DNA of 64,000 bases, taken from assembly GCA_964019695.1 (NCBI GenBank), contig OZ026526.1:11859254-11923253 (forward strand), in the 5' to 3' direction. Below the pieces are notes generated by a model, which was given only the letters and a program-made list of their open reading frames with translations, did not search any database and was not told where the DNA came from. Below are positions 10,601 through 21,831 of the stretch, in pieces. Source of the DNA: Loripinus fragilis. Lineage: Eukaryota > Mollusca > Bivalvia > Lucinida > Lucinidae. Both the position numbers and the translations under genes were made by a program. Each line of letters begins with the position of its first letter. The first letter of the stretch is position 1.

Positions 10601-12579
10601 GAGAAATAGTTTGGACCATTTCATTTATTGTATTTTCTTGTAAAAATGTAAAACTGTCTTTTCTATTTGTGGCTCTATATTTAGCATTATATGCACAGTA
10701 TTAGGAAATGTGTCCAAAAGGTAATTGATAACATCTGTAACACCAGTCCATGGGCTTGATAATCAGAAATGAATATAATTTCTAATGTTTTGGCACCAAA
10801 GACTTATAAGTAAACATTAAGTGTCCTGATCTTAAACTTAATGACATCTTATAGATATATGAGCAAGGCAGACTAAGAAAATGAAAAACATCCACACGCT
10901 GTAATCGCTCTCATGTGTTTTACTTAAAGGGTAATAACAAAATTCGCTTCTCTGTAAAACTGGGAGTAGGGTTGTGTATTAGCTCCTATAAGACAATATA
11001 TTTAAGATAGAAAAGCAAACTTGGTTTTTCCTATTCATCAATTGAGTATATGTTTGTAAAATCTAACAAAACGAAACCAAGTCATAGTAGTTTTTTAACT
11101 ACATGACGATAGCCACAATTATAGCTTTTAAAGTATAATTAGGTTCATGTAACGCACATAACACCACAGTTAGCCGTATTAATGTTAAACAGCTTCCATA
11201 TGTAGTAAAGACATCCAGTATAAAGACTATAAGAATGTCAATTTGTTAGATAATTTTAATGTCTTCTTTTGGTAGCTCAAATATTCAAATTTCTTATTCT
11301 CAAATTGATATAGTAACATATGTAACAAGCTGTTACAGGCTAACGCCCCGACTTACAGAGTGCAAACATTTCTTATTAAATGCACTTTGAATGGTTACAT
11401 AAGATGTAATTTGTCTGCAGAATTCCAAAGGGGATTAGGATGGAGCAGGCCTTTACTCAGCTTGATGTCAAAATACTGTTTGATGATTTTACTTATCACG
11501 CTAAAAATGTAACGCTCTCTAATCTTTAAAATTTATAACAACTAGCAGATCTATAAGTCTTTATCATAGCAGCCAGTTTAAAATCCCTAAACAATGTAAG
11601 ATATCCAACAGCTGCGATTTTTTTCACAATTTTAGCTCAAACTTTTAAACTACATTTCCTTTATTTGATATAGTAACGCATGTAACACGCTGTTTCAGAC
11701 TAACGCCCCAACATAGAGAGTGCAAACATCCCTTATTAGATGCAGCTTGAGTTGTACTATAAGAAGGAATATGTCTGCAAAATTCCCTTGAGGAGATTAA
11801 AACATTTTTAGGCATATCTTACGTAAAGACAATGAGCTTGCCCATTTATTACATCAGGTAACATATGTTACAGCCTCTGATATTAAAAATTTTGCAACAA
11901 ACTTGCAGATTTATGAGTCTTTTCATATAAGCAAATAAATCCCAAACAATGAAACACATTCATCAACTGCAAATATTTTTTAACTATTTTTACTTTAGTT
12001 TTAATACCAAACATTTCACCTTAAAACTGGGTAGGGGTAGGGTTGTTTAATTGCTTATTTCAGAAAAAATATTTAAGCTAGGGAAACAAACTTTAATTTT
12101 TCTGTTAGCCAAATGCATAAGCTAGTCAGACATGGTTAAAAACATTTTGCAAAACACACAGAGAGATTGTGAATGTAAATGACGTTAGCCACACTTGCAA
12201 ATTTTAATGGGTTATCTGTTTTATGTAACGTATATGACACCCTAGGAAGCGGCAATTTTGTTCAAATGGCTGTCATACGTAGTTAAGATATCCAGTATAC
12301 AGTCTATATGAATGATTTTTAAAAATAAATATTTTAATGTCTTTAATTTGTAGCCCAAACTTTCAATTTACTTTTTCTTAGTTTGATTAAGTAACGTATG
12401 TTACAGGCTCTTACAGACTAACGCCCCGGAGCACAGAGTGCAAACATCTCTTAAAAGACTCGGCTTTCAATTCTCTACAAGATAGGATATGTCTGCAAAA
12501 TTCCCTAGGGGGGGGAGCAAACCCATTCTCAGCCATCCGTCTAAATCTGAAAGCAGATCAATCCGAAATAGAGAAAACC

Positions 12580-13945
12580 TACAAAATGTTAGCGAGTATG
12601 ACCAGGAAAGGACACAACCACACGCTGCAGACCACGACACAGCGAGGCATTTAGATATACAAAACACTAACAGCCACATTACAGCAAGAAGACAATCAAA
12701 GTAAAGCAACCAGCTCTCTCTTCCTCAGCGAGATTGAAACTAAAAAGGCGACGAGGTACTGCATAACAAAACAAGGAACAAACACAAAAGTCCCCCACAC
12801 ATTGACAGCAACAATATACTAAAACCAACTGCTAATTGGTCACCTTTCATTTGTACGCTAGTTCAGAAAGTGAAACGTAAGGTATACAAAATTCATGTTT
12901 TTTTTTAAGTGAAGCAATACTTTGCCGAGACTCTGCAAGTTATTTCATTTAATAATGACGTGTACTTCGTGCACGGACGAAGTTAGAGAAAAAGTACCCT
13001 CATTTCAAAAGCCACACCTTTTCTACGATATAAACCATAACACAAATTAACGTTTTTGTTTGTTTGAAGATGTTACCGGCTAGCGTGATATAAGAAGAAT
13101 AAACCTCAAAAGTTTTGATTCCACCGGACTCGTTGTTTTTGCTACTAAACAACATAAGACAACACTTTTAGCAGGTTAGTCATTGAAATTCAGCTTAAGC
13201 TTGCAATTTACATAGAGACTTTGCACTGATCTGTACGCTTTATTATCAGCGATACGGCATTGAAATTTTCAGCGACTATTCATTATCACCAGACGTCACC
13301 GTCCTTCTTTGAAAATTGAAAAAACAAAAATATAATGCTACCAAATCGATTTTTAAACTCTCACATTGAAACCGGAAGTGGAAAGTAGTTGTTAGACAAT
13401 ATCGCCAAAAATGGACTAATCAAGTTCTACTGTGTTTGGCCTACAGTGTTCAAATAAAATTAAGTGCATTTAACAATTTTACCAGGAAATACTGGTGAAA
13501 TTCAAAAATCTCGAAAAATTTTGAAAAATGCAACATTTTATAAATGTGTAAAAAAAATCTACCATAAGCAAAATTTCATTTGTTTGGTGTTTTTCAAGTC
13601 GGACAGACCAATTTGTAACCATCTAAAGGTCAATTTTATAAAAAAAAAAAAACACTCTCAAAACCATTTTTTCCTACAAAAATATGATTTTTGCATTTTT
13701 AACCCAAAAAACTTTGAAGTAAAAGAAAAATGTTCAAAAACACTGCTAAATGTTTGCCCATTAAAATACACATATACAGGAATACAATCATTTCAATTCT
13801 ATTAGCGTTTGGTCAGAAATAATGAGTTTGAAAAGTGACCAATTAGAACTTTGTTTTAGTATATACAATAAGTCAGTAACAACAGAACCACCGCCTTAGA
13901 ACGAAAAGTAGCAGAAGTCATTTGGGGGCTTTAAAACACCTTATT
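12580..13945 (-). repeat. Family C repeat, copy 2, split by element D2
   Basis: Left part (12580-12814) matches family C ('caaccagctctctcttcc', 'gtcccccacacattgacagc'). The remainder ('agtcagtaacaacagaacc', 'accgccttagaacg', 'gggggctttaaaacacctta') resumes at 13862. The gap is filled exactly by element D2. The uninterrupted copy at 47371-47695 shows the joined order. Confidence 0.65.
12817..13861 (+). mobile_element. TA-inserting DNA element D2
   Basis: A 1045-bp element with inverted ends TACTAAAACCAACTGCTAAT (left) and its near reverse complement at 13830-13861. Followed inward by GGTCAC, and flanked by TA on both sides (12815-12816, 13862-13863). Alignable with D1 (48806-49811) and, reversed, with D3 (15028-16788). 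The longest open stretch (13464-13805, 113 codons) shows no known motif and is lysine/asparagine-rich through A-richness. I regard it as non-autonomous, of the Tc1/mariner target type. Confidence 0.75.
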
Positions 13946-14014
13946 GGCCAAATTTTTACAAACTTTCAACATTGCATTTATTCAGTCTGTTCATTATAAT
14001 TGCAATGGAAGGTG

Positions 14015-14196
14015 TAACAAAGTAAGGAAGAAGACAAAGATCTGGAATCAATACAATCAAGTACCACACCTGACCCAGGACACCACATGGAAGAGTGACA
14101 AAAACACAAGAAAACACCACACACAAGAGAGCCAAGAGGCCAGCCCTCGCCCTCCCTCTAAAGCAGGTGACCACAAAAACCCTAATACTAGCATAA
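14015..14196 (-). repeat. Penelope-like tail, truncated copy
   Basis: Minus-strand copy beginning 'gtaaggaagaagacaaagat' and ending after 'gcaggtgaccacaaaaaccc'. It abuts the 3' end of the decayed LINE coding region at about 14200, so it was probably inserted there. Confidence 0.65.
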
Positions 14197-14199
14197 GTG

Positions 14200-15020
14200 G
14201 CAGTTAACTTTTTGTTGGAACCCAGTATTCCCAAAGGAAGAGCATATTATGAAAAATATCGATGCACAGTGAGAATTTAGCTTGGTTTCAAATACAATTT
14301 TCTGTTACTCTTAAAAGTCACATATACACAAATAATGATACTTATCCCCAATGTTGTTTGTACCCCAAATATCACATTTTCTCTCGTTTAGTGGTGTATC
14401 ATCTCATCGTCTTGTCTCAACTGGGAGCCGATGGTAGCCAGTCCTATATTTGATAATTTAGGAATAATGAAATTTTAAGACATTGATCTAATATATTTCA
14501 AAATTGAGATTGTCTTTAAGTGAAAGATATTGTGTATCTCTCGAGGAAACGTTAACCATCGCATACCATTCTTGCGCCTATACTCTGACAATGTTCGTGA
14601 AATATCCATTTTAAACGATTTTGGGTTGTTGACTGAATCAGTTCTATAGAGTCTGGTTGGCCAACAGAAACAAGTAATTCATCAATACAGCGGATCCATT
14701 TAAACTCATAAAAACTTTTTTTTTCTTAAGCATTACTGTGTACAGTAGCTTTAATAATTTGGATTCTTTTCCACCAGAAACCTATCATTCGTGACTTGAT
14801 ATTGATGTGTATTGTGTTTCTTCTATATTCTGCATATAACATATAGTGTTTACTTTTTTTCTCAAACCAACAATCTGTCTGAGAAAAGCGTTCAAAAATT
14901 TTCAAGAATTTGGTTATTTTCAAAGCCCATTTTCTCACAATCATATATTCAACAGGTAAAATAGCATGGTCAAATAAATACAACTGCATGTCAATTGGAT
15001 TAAAATGAAACCGGTTCTAC
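14200..15020 (-). pseudogene. Non-LTR retrotransposon ORF2, C-terminal region (decayed)
   Basis: Minus-strand segments read, in order: an 87-residue open stretch (14726-14989) with LQLYLFDHAILP near its start and INIKSRMIGFWWKR near its end; EFKWIRCIDELLVSVGQPDS (about 14650-14709); and TGYHRLPVETRR followed by LNERKCDIW and IGDKYHYL (about 14300-14420). These fit the post-RT region of jockey/CR1-type LINEs (ELGRxPLxIxIKxRMIxFW, then FRTGxHRLPVETGRW..ERxCxxC..GDEYHYL). Frames change between segments and stops occur, so it is dead. It continues the RT part at 16.8-17.6 kb; element D3 lies between. Confidence 0.7.
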
Positions 15021-15509
15021 ATGTACTCCGTCACTTTTCAAACTCATTATTTCTGACCAAACGCTAATAACATTGAAATGAATATTTGCCTAAATATGTG
15101 CAGTGGTTTTTTTAGAACTCCAAAGAGTTTTGGTCAAAAATGCAAAAAACGACTTTTTTCGAACAAAGGTTTTTTTCCAGATAACAAAAATGTAATTTGA
15201 GTGTAGTTTTTATGAAGTTGAAGTGTATGTGGTTACAAACTGCTCTATCCGACTAAAAAAAACAAACAATTGAACATTTGCTTGGGGTAGATTTTTACGC
15301 ATTTTTGAAAATATTGTATTTTTCGTAATTTTTAGAGATTTTTGAAATTCATCAGTACCTCAGGCTAAGATGCACTTTTTTATCTGAACACTGTAGGACA
15401 AAGTTAGGTGTAGAGTTTAGGTGTAGAGTTTCACGGCTGCTGCATCCGGTTTCATTGTGAAAGGTTTGGCATTAAGCTTTTTTTTCAGTTCTCACGCCTG
15501 GTGAATATG

Positions 15510-16017
15510 AAAGTAAGTGAGGGTGCAAAGATCAGGAATTGATACAATCAAGTACCACACCTGACCCAGGATACCAATGGGAAAGTAACAAACTCACAGT
15601 AAAAGACACCACAAACGAGAGCCAATAGGTCAGCCCTTTCCCAGCAGGTGACCACAAGGCACATATAAACAGACGCGTACAAAGGCATAGCAAACAAAAG
15701 ACAGAAAAAAACATAAAATATCCACAAAAGTAGTACCGCCTTGGAACGGTCAGTAAAATATTTTACTGGTTGGCTTAAACCGGTATAACGGTGCACCAAC
15801 CTCACCCTTAGTTCAGATGTGGATCAAGATATATAGATGTTTGGTTTACATGAAAGACCCCTAACTTATCAATGCATCATCTCCTAGAACATATAAATCA
15901 AGATAAAAAAGTAGATAAAACAAAGATAAGGACTCTACAGTAAATAAAACTGAATACCGGTGCAAAAGAAATCCAACAGGTAAACCCCGTTGGGCCCGAC
16001 AAACAGCCAAAGCGTCA
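15510..16017 (-). repeat. Penelope-like tail, long copy inside D3
   Basis: Covers the full tail seen at 38195-38690, including 'caccgccttggaacggtcag', 'ttactgg', 'ccaacctcacccttagttca' and the innermost block 'aatccaacaggtaaaccccg', which at 38.6 kb leads into reverse transcriptase. Here it stops just before the RT-coding part, so this copy is 5'-truncated. Confidence 0.7.
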
Positions 16018-16088
16018 TACTCATTGAAAATTTCAAACACAGTGTCGCTGATAATAGAGCGTACAGAGCAGTGCGAATTGTGAATGTA

Positions 16089-16433
16089 AAGTAAGTAAGG
16101 GTGCAAAGATCAGGAATCGATACAATCAAGTACCACACCTGACCTAGGATACCAATGGGAAAGTGAGCAAATTCACAGTTAGACACCACAAACGAGAGCC
16201 AAGAGGTCAGCCCTTTCCCAGCAGGTGACCACAAAGCATATATAAAAAGAGGCGCGCAAAGACATAGCAAACACAAGACAGAAAAACACAAAAGACCCGC
16301 AAAAGAAGTTCCGCCTTGGAACGGTCAGTAAAATATATTACTGGAGGGCTTAAACCAGTTTAAAGGCGCCAACCTCACCCTTAATTCATATATGGATCAA
16401 GACAATTAGATATTTGGTTTGTACGAAAATGCA
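16089..16433 (-). repeat. Penelope-like tail, second copy inside D3
   Basis: Same orientation as the previous tail and 70 bp further on, starting 'gtaagtaagggtgcaaagat' and ending near 'tagatatttggtttgtacg'. A separate insertion event in D3, or part of a tandem array with the first tail. Confidence 0.7.
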
Positions 16434-16794
16434 AACTTATGCTGAATTTCTATGATTAAGCTGCTAATAGTGTTTGTCTTATATTATTATGTAGAAGAAA
16501 ACAAAATAGTTCTATCGAAACAAAATCTTTGAGGTTTATTCTTCTTAAAGCACTGTTGTCAGTAACATCTTCAAACAAATAAAAAAGCAAATTGATAACG
16601 TCTCTGTTGAATATTTTATATCGAAGAAAAAGTGTGATCCTTTGAAATGAGTGTACCTTTACTCAAACTTCGCCTGAGTGGAAGTGCACTTCATTTTTAA
16701 ATGATATAACTTCCAGAGTCTCATCAAAGTATTCCACATTTATAAAAGCATGAATTTTGTATGCCCTATATTTTGCTTTCTAAACTAGAAAGAT

Positions 16795-16907
16795 TGTAAG
16801 TCATTTAAAGACAAGGCAAATTATACAGGAAACAATTTTCACCCTTGTCTTGAGCCTCGAAAACTTGAGAAAAAAGAAGACGTTTCTCCATTATATGAGA
16901 CACAATT
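16795..16907 (-). pseudogene. LINE reverse transcriptase, motif 4-like fragment (decayed)
   Basis: The minus strand reads NGETSSFFSSFRGSRQG, stop, KLFPV, stop, FALSLNDLQSF. This corresponds to the NGxxSxxFxxxxGVRQGxxLSPxLFxIYLNDL region of jockey/CR1-type reverse transcriptases. Two in-frame stops. It is separated from the upstream RT part by SINE M (16908-17164) and from the C-terminal part by D3. Confidence 0.7.
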
Positions 16908-17164
16908 TGTTTGTTTGGTTTAATGCTTAAGCATCCCGGTCAACAGCTAAGTCATGTCAGGACGGTCACTTGACTAAACGATAACCAGTACTTCGTGCAC
17001 GTATACTTTAGCTTGTAAGTGACAAAAGTCCTTCTTGAATCAGCGGAAAAGAGGAGAATGACCGTAGAAATCATTTCATGATCAATCTCCATGAAAGTAT
17101 GGGACCGGGCTAGGATTGAACTAGAGACCCCTGGTTCTGCAGTTTGACATGTATTTGAAGGCAT
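16908..17164 (-). mobile_element. tRNA-derived SINE M
   Basis: On the minus strand a tRNA-like head with a B box of the AGTTCAATCC type (near 17110-17125) is followed by a body and a 3' tail ending 'gcttaagcattaaaccaaac' plus AACAAA repeats. It interrupts the LINE relic between the codons for GMK and CVSYNGE, whose sequences resume on each side. No good coding potential; the 70-codon open frame across it has no known motif. Confidence 0.65.
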
Positions 17165-17640
17165 TTCATTCCCTTGAAAATATCAAAAATAATATGAAAA
17201 GATTTTCGCTAATAGTTTCTTCCAACCCAACCAAAAGTTTGAAAATTATTAAAATTAATAAACGAACAGAACAATTTCTTTTTTGAGTTTTTTTGCAATT
17301 TCTGTTTATAGTGCATGCGATACAAAAATATGATCCATCATTGAATTACCTGGTGGAAAGCAGCCTGGTGTTCCTGAAGGACAGTGTGAGCATCAATAAA
17401 GCCATTAAGACAAGCGTTAAGTTTGGTAATAAACTTTTTGAGTCACCATTGTGTATGTATAAAGGCGGTGTTACCCCTTCAAGCCTAGAGTCAAGCAACA
17501 CTCCAGAGTCGAAGCTCAAGTTGAAAAAAGCGACAAATAACGGCATCAGTTCATGTGCAGTTGCTTTGATACATTCTCTATAATACATTTGTACCATCGT
17601 AAGAACAGTGAAATAACTTCAGTATCACCTGAATGCATTA
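17165..17640 (-). pseudogene. Non-LTR retrotransposon reverse transcriptase, N-terminal palm region (decayed)
   Basis: The minus strand reads (Y)ECIKATAHELMPLFVAFFNL, SFDSGVLLDSRLEGVTPPLY, NGDSK (17400-17590). After a frame change it reads LNACLNGFIDAHTVLQEHQA (about 17350-17420), and then KKKLFCSFINF (about 17230-17290). These match the sequence FNxxFxxGVxPxxWLEGxIxPIYKxKGD, LNxRLxxFxxxxxxLxxxQAGFR, KKLFCCFIDF typical of jockey/CR1-like LINE RT. Several frameshifts. Upstream LINE sequence beyond 17640 was not recognised. Confidence 0.75.
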
Positions 17641-17820
17641 AATCAGATATTGATCACACTTTGAAATGCAATCACAATTTACTATAAATGAATTTATTTC
17701 ACAAAGAGAACTTGACTCTAAATGTAGAGCAGACAGACCATACCATGAGAAATTTATATTCACCTTCCACATAATCATCATTGTACATCTTATGAAACTT
17801 TTGAGAAGCAGGAATATAGA

Positions 17821-18174
17821 GAATACTAGGTGAGTGTCTTTTGATATCACATTTACCAGGCAAGGCTTTGAGAACGCATATTGACATCACGAGGCTTGCC
17901 GAGCGATTCAACATGCGTTTTCAAAGCCGAGCATGGTAAACTTCATATCAAAAGATGTGAACCTAGTATTCTATTTATCAGTTTACCCAATGGTTCACTC
18001 TTCAAACTATCAATTTTGGCGTAATTTTCGGTTTTTGTGTTGATTCAGCGTCATAAGCGACGTCAGTCAAAAAGTGCAACGTCATCATGACCTGATAAAG
18101 GCACATGCCAAGAAATAGATAACGTTTATCAGGCAACGCGCAACAATGCAGTTAATATGAGAAGTAACTGATAA
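17821..18174. mobile_element. Foldback element R, copy 1
   Basis: Starts 'gaatactaggtgagtgtctt', contains a long internal hairpin (the 'ttttgatatcacatttaccagg' arm returns in reverse at about 17925-17955), and ends 'agtaactgataa'. Copies at 27771-28122 and 61520-61877; the terminal segment alone is at 26399-26503, reversed. Each is about 350 bp and non-coding. Confidence 0.7.
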
Positions 18175-19045
18175 ATCTTTATAGCGGCCTCTCAGTTTGG
18201 CAAAACTTTTTTTTTTCTAAATTCAAATGCGTCAGTTTCTAGCTTACCGGAAGGCCTGAAATTTTGTATATGCATCTATGAAACCAATCATGTGCGTGGG
18301 GATTCACTTGTCGCCTTTGCGATAAATCAATCTTCTTGTAAGTCTGTAGATCACAAAAAAATGCTAATTTAAGGATTCTTTCAAGTGCTTTGATCGCATT
18401 AATTTCGTTATCTTAAATGCACATCGCAAACGCTAATTGATTAATTCGACACAAGTGTTATCAAGATAAGAACAAAAGGTTCATCTATACTCAAGAAAAA
18501 AACACGTACTGCACGTTTTCAACTACAGTTGTTTAAGGTTCCTCAGCAGACTTTGGCCAATTTACAAGTAAATGGCAATCATATTAAAGACAAAGAAGCT
18601 GTCTCTTTTGATTCATCATCCATAGGGCTGATTAGTTACAAGTGGTTTCTAATTATTGATGCTAAATACAGTTCCGTAAAAACTTACAACAAGGAGAATT
18701 CAAGTTTTTTAGAGAAAAAAAACCTTTTCAGAATATTCCAAATCCATCATCTGCATGTATATTTTGACATTATCCCCTTTCATGATATGATAAAAATACA
18801 AATTAGAGCTTCGCACCTTAGTGCACATGATTTCACATTTTTCAGTGCCATACATAGCGGCTCAATAACAAAATGTCACTTGCGAATGTACAGTTCAATT
18901 GAATGGTTTAATAGATTGGTTTGATTCTTTACGTCCCAGTCAACAAAATGACTTTGGAATTGACTTTGTTATTGTAATTTAATGATGTTTTATCTTTTGA
19001 CCCCTCCGCGGGACCCAAAATGAGTTTGCTGTTGCATGCCCAATT
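18175..19045. other. Unrecognised; one open stretch and a SINE-tail fragment
   Basis: 18529-18924 (+) is open for 131 codons, one of the longest non-repeat frames in the window. Composition is plausible for protein, but no motif, splice context or homology is recognised. 18915-18950 carries the SINE tail 'tttgattctttacgtcccag'. Gene status of the open stretch is unproven. Confidence 0.3.
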
Positions 19046-19049
19046 TATG

Positions 19050-19550
19050 TGAGTGACTCACACTTCGAATTTGTTTGGATTTCGTCCAATGGTTTTAGTG
19101 AAAATAGCATTACGGACGAGCGGATGTATGGACAGACGAACAGAAGCGATATTACAATATGTCCTTGCTCTTTATACCCCATTTTTTCTTCAGAAAAAGG
19201 GAAAATTACCAAAATCGGTCCGTTGTCTGTCCGTCTGTGCGTCCGTCCGTCACGTAATAGGTCAAAGGTCATCCCAAGGTAAAGGTCAAATAATGTATTT
19301 TCTTGTAAATGCATCTTCTCCTTAACCATGGGATGTAGCAACATCAAACTTTGCCGGTGCATAGGTCACATGATGTCGTGGGTACTGGGCAACATTTCAT
19401 GTGACCTTGACCTTGGGGTCAAGGTCAAAGAATGTATAGATCAAAAGCGGGTATTTGCGATGGTGTACCATCGACTGAAGTCTATAGTTTGTTTTTGTTT
19501 TCAAACAGATCGTGTGCATAAACATAAAACCGGGCTAAGTGTCTCGCGGT
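19050..19550. repeat. GTCCGTCC / AGGTCA-rich repeat, copy 1
   Basis: Contains 'gtctgtccgtctgtgcgtcc' at 19217-19251 and many AGGTCA half-sites ('ggtcaaaggtcatcc', 'accttgaccttggggtcaag'). Similar in content to the 43968-45690 element and to 24188-24620. This type is common in molluscan genomes, from general knowledge. Open frames on both strands here reflect the repeat, not genes. Confidence 0.5.
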
Positions 19551-19559
19551 AAACCATGC

Positions 19560-20779
19560 ATCTTTTTAGAGCAATTCAAATCAAGGATTTTTGCGTGGGG
19601 CCCTTAGTTAGGCCCACGCAGTAAAACAAATGAGCGAGAATCAGACCCTTGCTCTGTAAAATGATCAAGTCTGCAGGCGCTTTCTCAATATTGTTTTCCA
19701 GGTCGCGAAACATGGAAAAGGTTTTGTTTTTATAGACTGCTACACTGACCCAGTACGTATTACAATTTTGAAGGTGGGCTGTGCAATAGTCTAGTGTTTT
19801 GAAAGCTTCAAACTCACATATTGAAACATCGCTGTGTTGAAGGCTCCTGTCTGCAAGACACTTTCTCAAATTGTATTGCAGGTTACGAAACATGTACCAT
19901 TAGGCACCAGGGGACAGTTTTCGAATTTGGGGATGGACGGATTTTAATATATTCTAGTATAGGGGTCCAAAATAGCATATTTTGATTTTAAAATGGTGAT
20001 ATATGAGCATATTTAAGCTAAAAAGCCTTGGAGGATGTGTGTTTCTACAAGTTTGAATGAAATACGAAACTAAAACTTCCTAGCTTACAGCTGTGCTTGT
20101 GGTGAAGGACATCGTGTCAGCTGCAGTTGACAGTTGTTTCCAATGAGCATTTAAATTGTCGTGAATCCTGAGAGATTTTGCCAAAAAGCTAATTGGTAAA
20201 TAAAGTGTCCCATTTTGATTTTGAATATCGTCTTATATTGATCTACAGACTGAAAGTGAGTGATAGGTCTAGTGACGTGCAGGTAATTTTCAGTCTTCAT
20301 ATAAGTTGTGTTGGGGTAGGTGTATTTTCACTATTGAAAAAGTGTTGATTGGGATATAACAAATACTCCACTGGTACCTAGGTTTGGGCAATAGGACTTT
20401 ATTTTTAATTTTCCAGACTTTAACTCTTATGGGGAGTAAGACAAGGTAGAAAGTGAGTTGATGTGCTTATTTGTTGAGAAGTTATTAAGTTTCTAAAAAA
20501 GTATGCGTTAGCTGACAAGAAGGTCCTCAAAAAAGCCGTTCCGTGTTTTTTTGAATAAAAATTGTTAAAACCAAAACAGTGGGAGGTCTCTTAAATCTCT
20601 AGTTTGACGATATGCTATCAACACCAAATATGAATTACATACATGTACATATTGGTTTAAATCGTAATCAAATTCTATCTTAAGAAAGCTGACACATTTA
20701 AAGAATAGTTTCGGAAATGCAGGATATCTATATAGTCAGAGAATTTGTACAACATGATATAGATCTGCACATACATGTC
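19560..20779. other. Unrecognised; internally repeated open stretch on - strand
   Basis: 19576-19893 (-) is open for 105 codons and contains two related segments about 60 residues apart (MFRNLQYNLRKCLADRSLQ and MFRDLENNIEKAPADLIILQ), indicating an old tandem duplication. Next to it is the hairpin 'gcgtggggcccttagttagg'. The protein, if any, is not recognised. The remainder to 20.78 kb shows nothing. Confidence 0.3.
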
Positions 20780-20885
20780 CACCGGAGCAATCTGCAATAC
20801 TTTTGACCTGCTTTAAGCAATAATCGGTCTTGAAATCCAATGTATGGTCTTCTTTTTGAGTGGCCACTTAAGACAGGTTTTACTG
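20780..20885. mobile_element. pogo/Tigger-like MITE, half copy
   Basis: Right half of the family seen at 3957 and 32856: 'gcaatacttttgacctgctt' through 'gacaggttttactg', then TA. The left half is missing or too diverged. An open frame (20840-21169) starts inside it and is therefore suspect. Confidence 0.6.
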
Positions 20886-21159
20886 TACAATATAAGGTCC
20901 ATGGAAGGCTAACACAAAATAAAAGTCATATTAGCGTGGTCCAAGAGGAATTCTATGATCTGTTATACATCCACAAAGGTGTTTTTGAGTTATTTAGCAG
21001 CTGCGTATGTTCGAAATTGATTTTTCAATTACCCTTTCTCGCTAGTTTTCCGCCAGAAACAGAGAGAAGCGACTATAATTTGAGGCATAATTTCACCTTG
21101 ATGAGTTCAAAGATGGAACTAAGTGTGTCTTGTTTCAAGTTATCAGTCGGATTATTTAC

Positions 21160-21376
21160 AGGTAAATAAATTTCATCACTTTGCGAATTGTTTTGTTTGT
21201 AACATCCGGAAAATATAATTAATTAACAAGTCACTATAACCAGGAAATAACATTGTCGCAGGTAAATAAATTCCATCACTTCGCGTTATATTTTGTTTGT
21301 AACAGTCGGAAAATATAATTAATTAACAAGTGACTACTAAATAATAAAAAAAAAACAGGAAATAACACTGTCGCAG
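21160..21376. repeat. Tandem duplication of about 98 bp
   Basis: 'caggtaaataaatttcatca' at 21160 recurs as 'caggtaaataaattccatca' at 21258, with the following 'aatataattaattaacaagt' also duplicated. A third start ('gtcgcaggtta') appears near 21373. Local tandem duplication, no gene. Confidence 0.7.
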
Positions 21377-21460
21377 GTTATATACTTACCCATAATGACA
21401 CCGTGAGGAAGAGTCAACAAGCAAATTAAACCAAATTATATGAATCTTTTTTAGTACATG

Positions 21461-21831
21461 CAGTCGAATCTCGTAAATTCGTTGTCCTAGGGATTAGAGA
21501 TTTCATTTCGAAGTATTGAAAGTTCGGAAGTTCGAATCATAGGAAGGTAGACATAAGAATATATAGATCCCCAACCCATCTAAAAAGAAGAAGAAAAAAA
21601 AATACTATTATTTTAATTCCTATCACACAAACTTGTGTGCGTAAAAGAAACGTCTCGTAATATTTTAAATAGTTAATAAAAAACCTTAATCCATTGCGTC
21701 CGAATCATTTGTTTTTATAGAATATATTTGAAGAAGTTCACAAAAAAGGCCTTAATCCATGATGTCCGAAATGTATTTCAAATGAGCGATTATTTCGAAA
21801 AATTGGAGTTGGAATGGTGGAGGTTTTACTG
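21461..21831. mobile_element. Degraded pogo/Tigger-like element
   Basis: Left end CAGTCGAATCTCGTAAATTC and right end 'ggtggaggttttactg' followed by TA. Between them are scattered 'gtccgaatcattt' and 'atgtccgaaatg' motifs. The ends are only loosely inverted and no TA is seen on the left. The assignment rests on the characteristic CAGT(C/T)GAA..TTTTACTG pattern. Confidence 0.4.

Larger units (their letters stand above)
7545..12519. mobile_element. Large inverted-repeat element K (about 5 kb)
   Basis: Ends are inverted repeats. The left end runs from 'tgctccccc..ctagggaattt' through 'tttaagagatgtttgcactc' and 'ggggcgttagtctctgacag'; the right end is its reverse complement from about 12350 to 12519. 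The terminal unit is itself repeated: once more in direct orientation at about 8640-8960, and in inverted orientation near 11280-11470 and 11640-11810. Variants of GTAACATATGTTAC recur through both halves (for example 7667, 8203, 8770, 9935, 11313, 11673, 11858, 12391). The centre carries remnants of a coding sequence in both orientations. Probably a DNA transposon with repeated subterminal sites; family unknown. Confidence 0.65.
15028..16788 (-). mobile_element. TA-type element D3, interrupted by two Penelope tails
   Basis: Reverse-orientation copy of D2: starts 'cgtcacttttcaaactcatt' and ends 'gctttctaaactag'. It lacks the outermost tips. Two Penelope tails (about 15510-16017 and 16089-16433) interrupt it. 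Removing them gives a sequence collinear with D2, with joins at 'ggtgaatatgaa / tcattgaaaattt' and 'gaatgtaaa / acttatgctgaattt'. D3 itself sits inside the LINE relic. Confidence 0.7.

Noticed and set aside
20840..21169. 109-codon plus-strand frame ending near a possible splice donor
   Set aside because: Its start lies in a MITE, no motif is recognised, and a chance 'aggtaaat' is not enough to call an exon.
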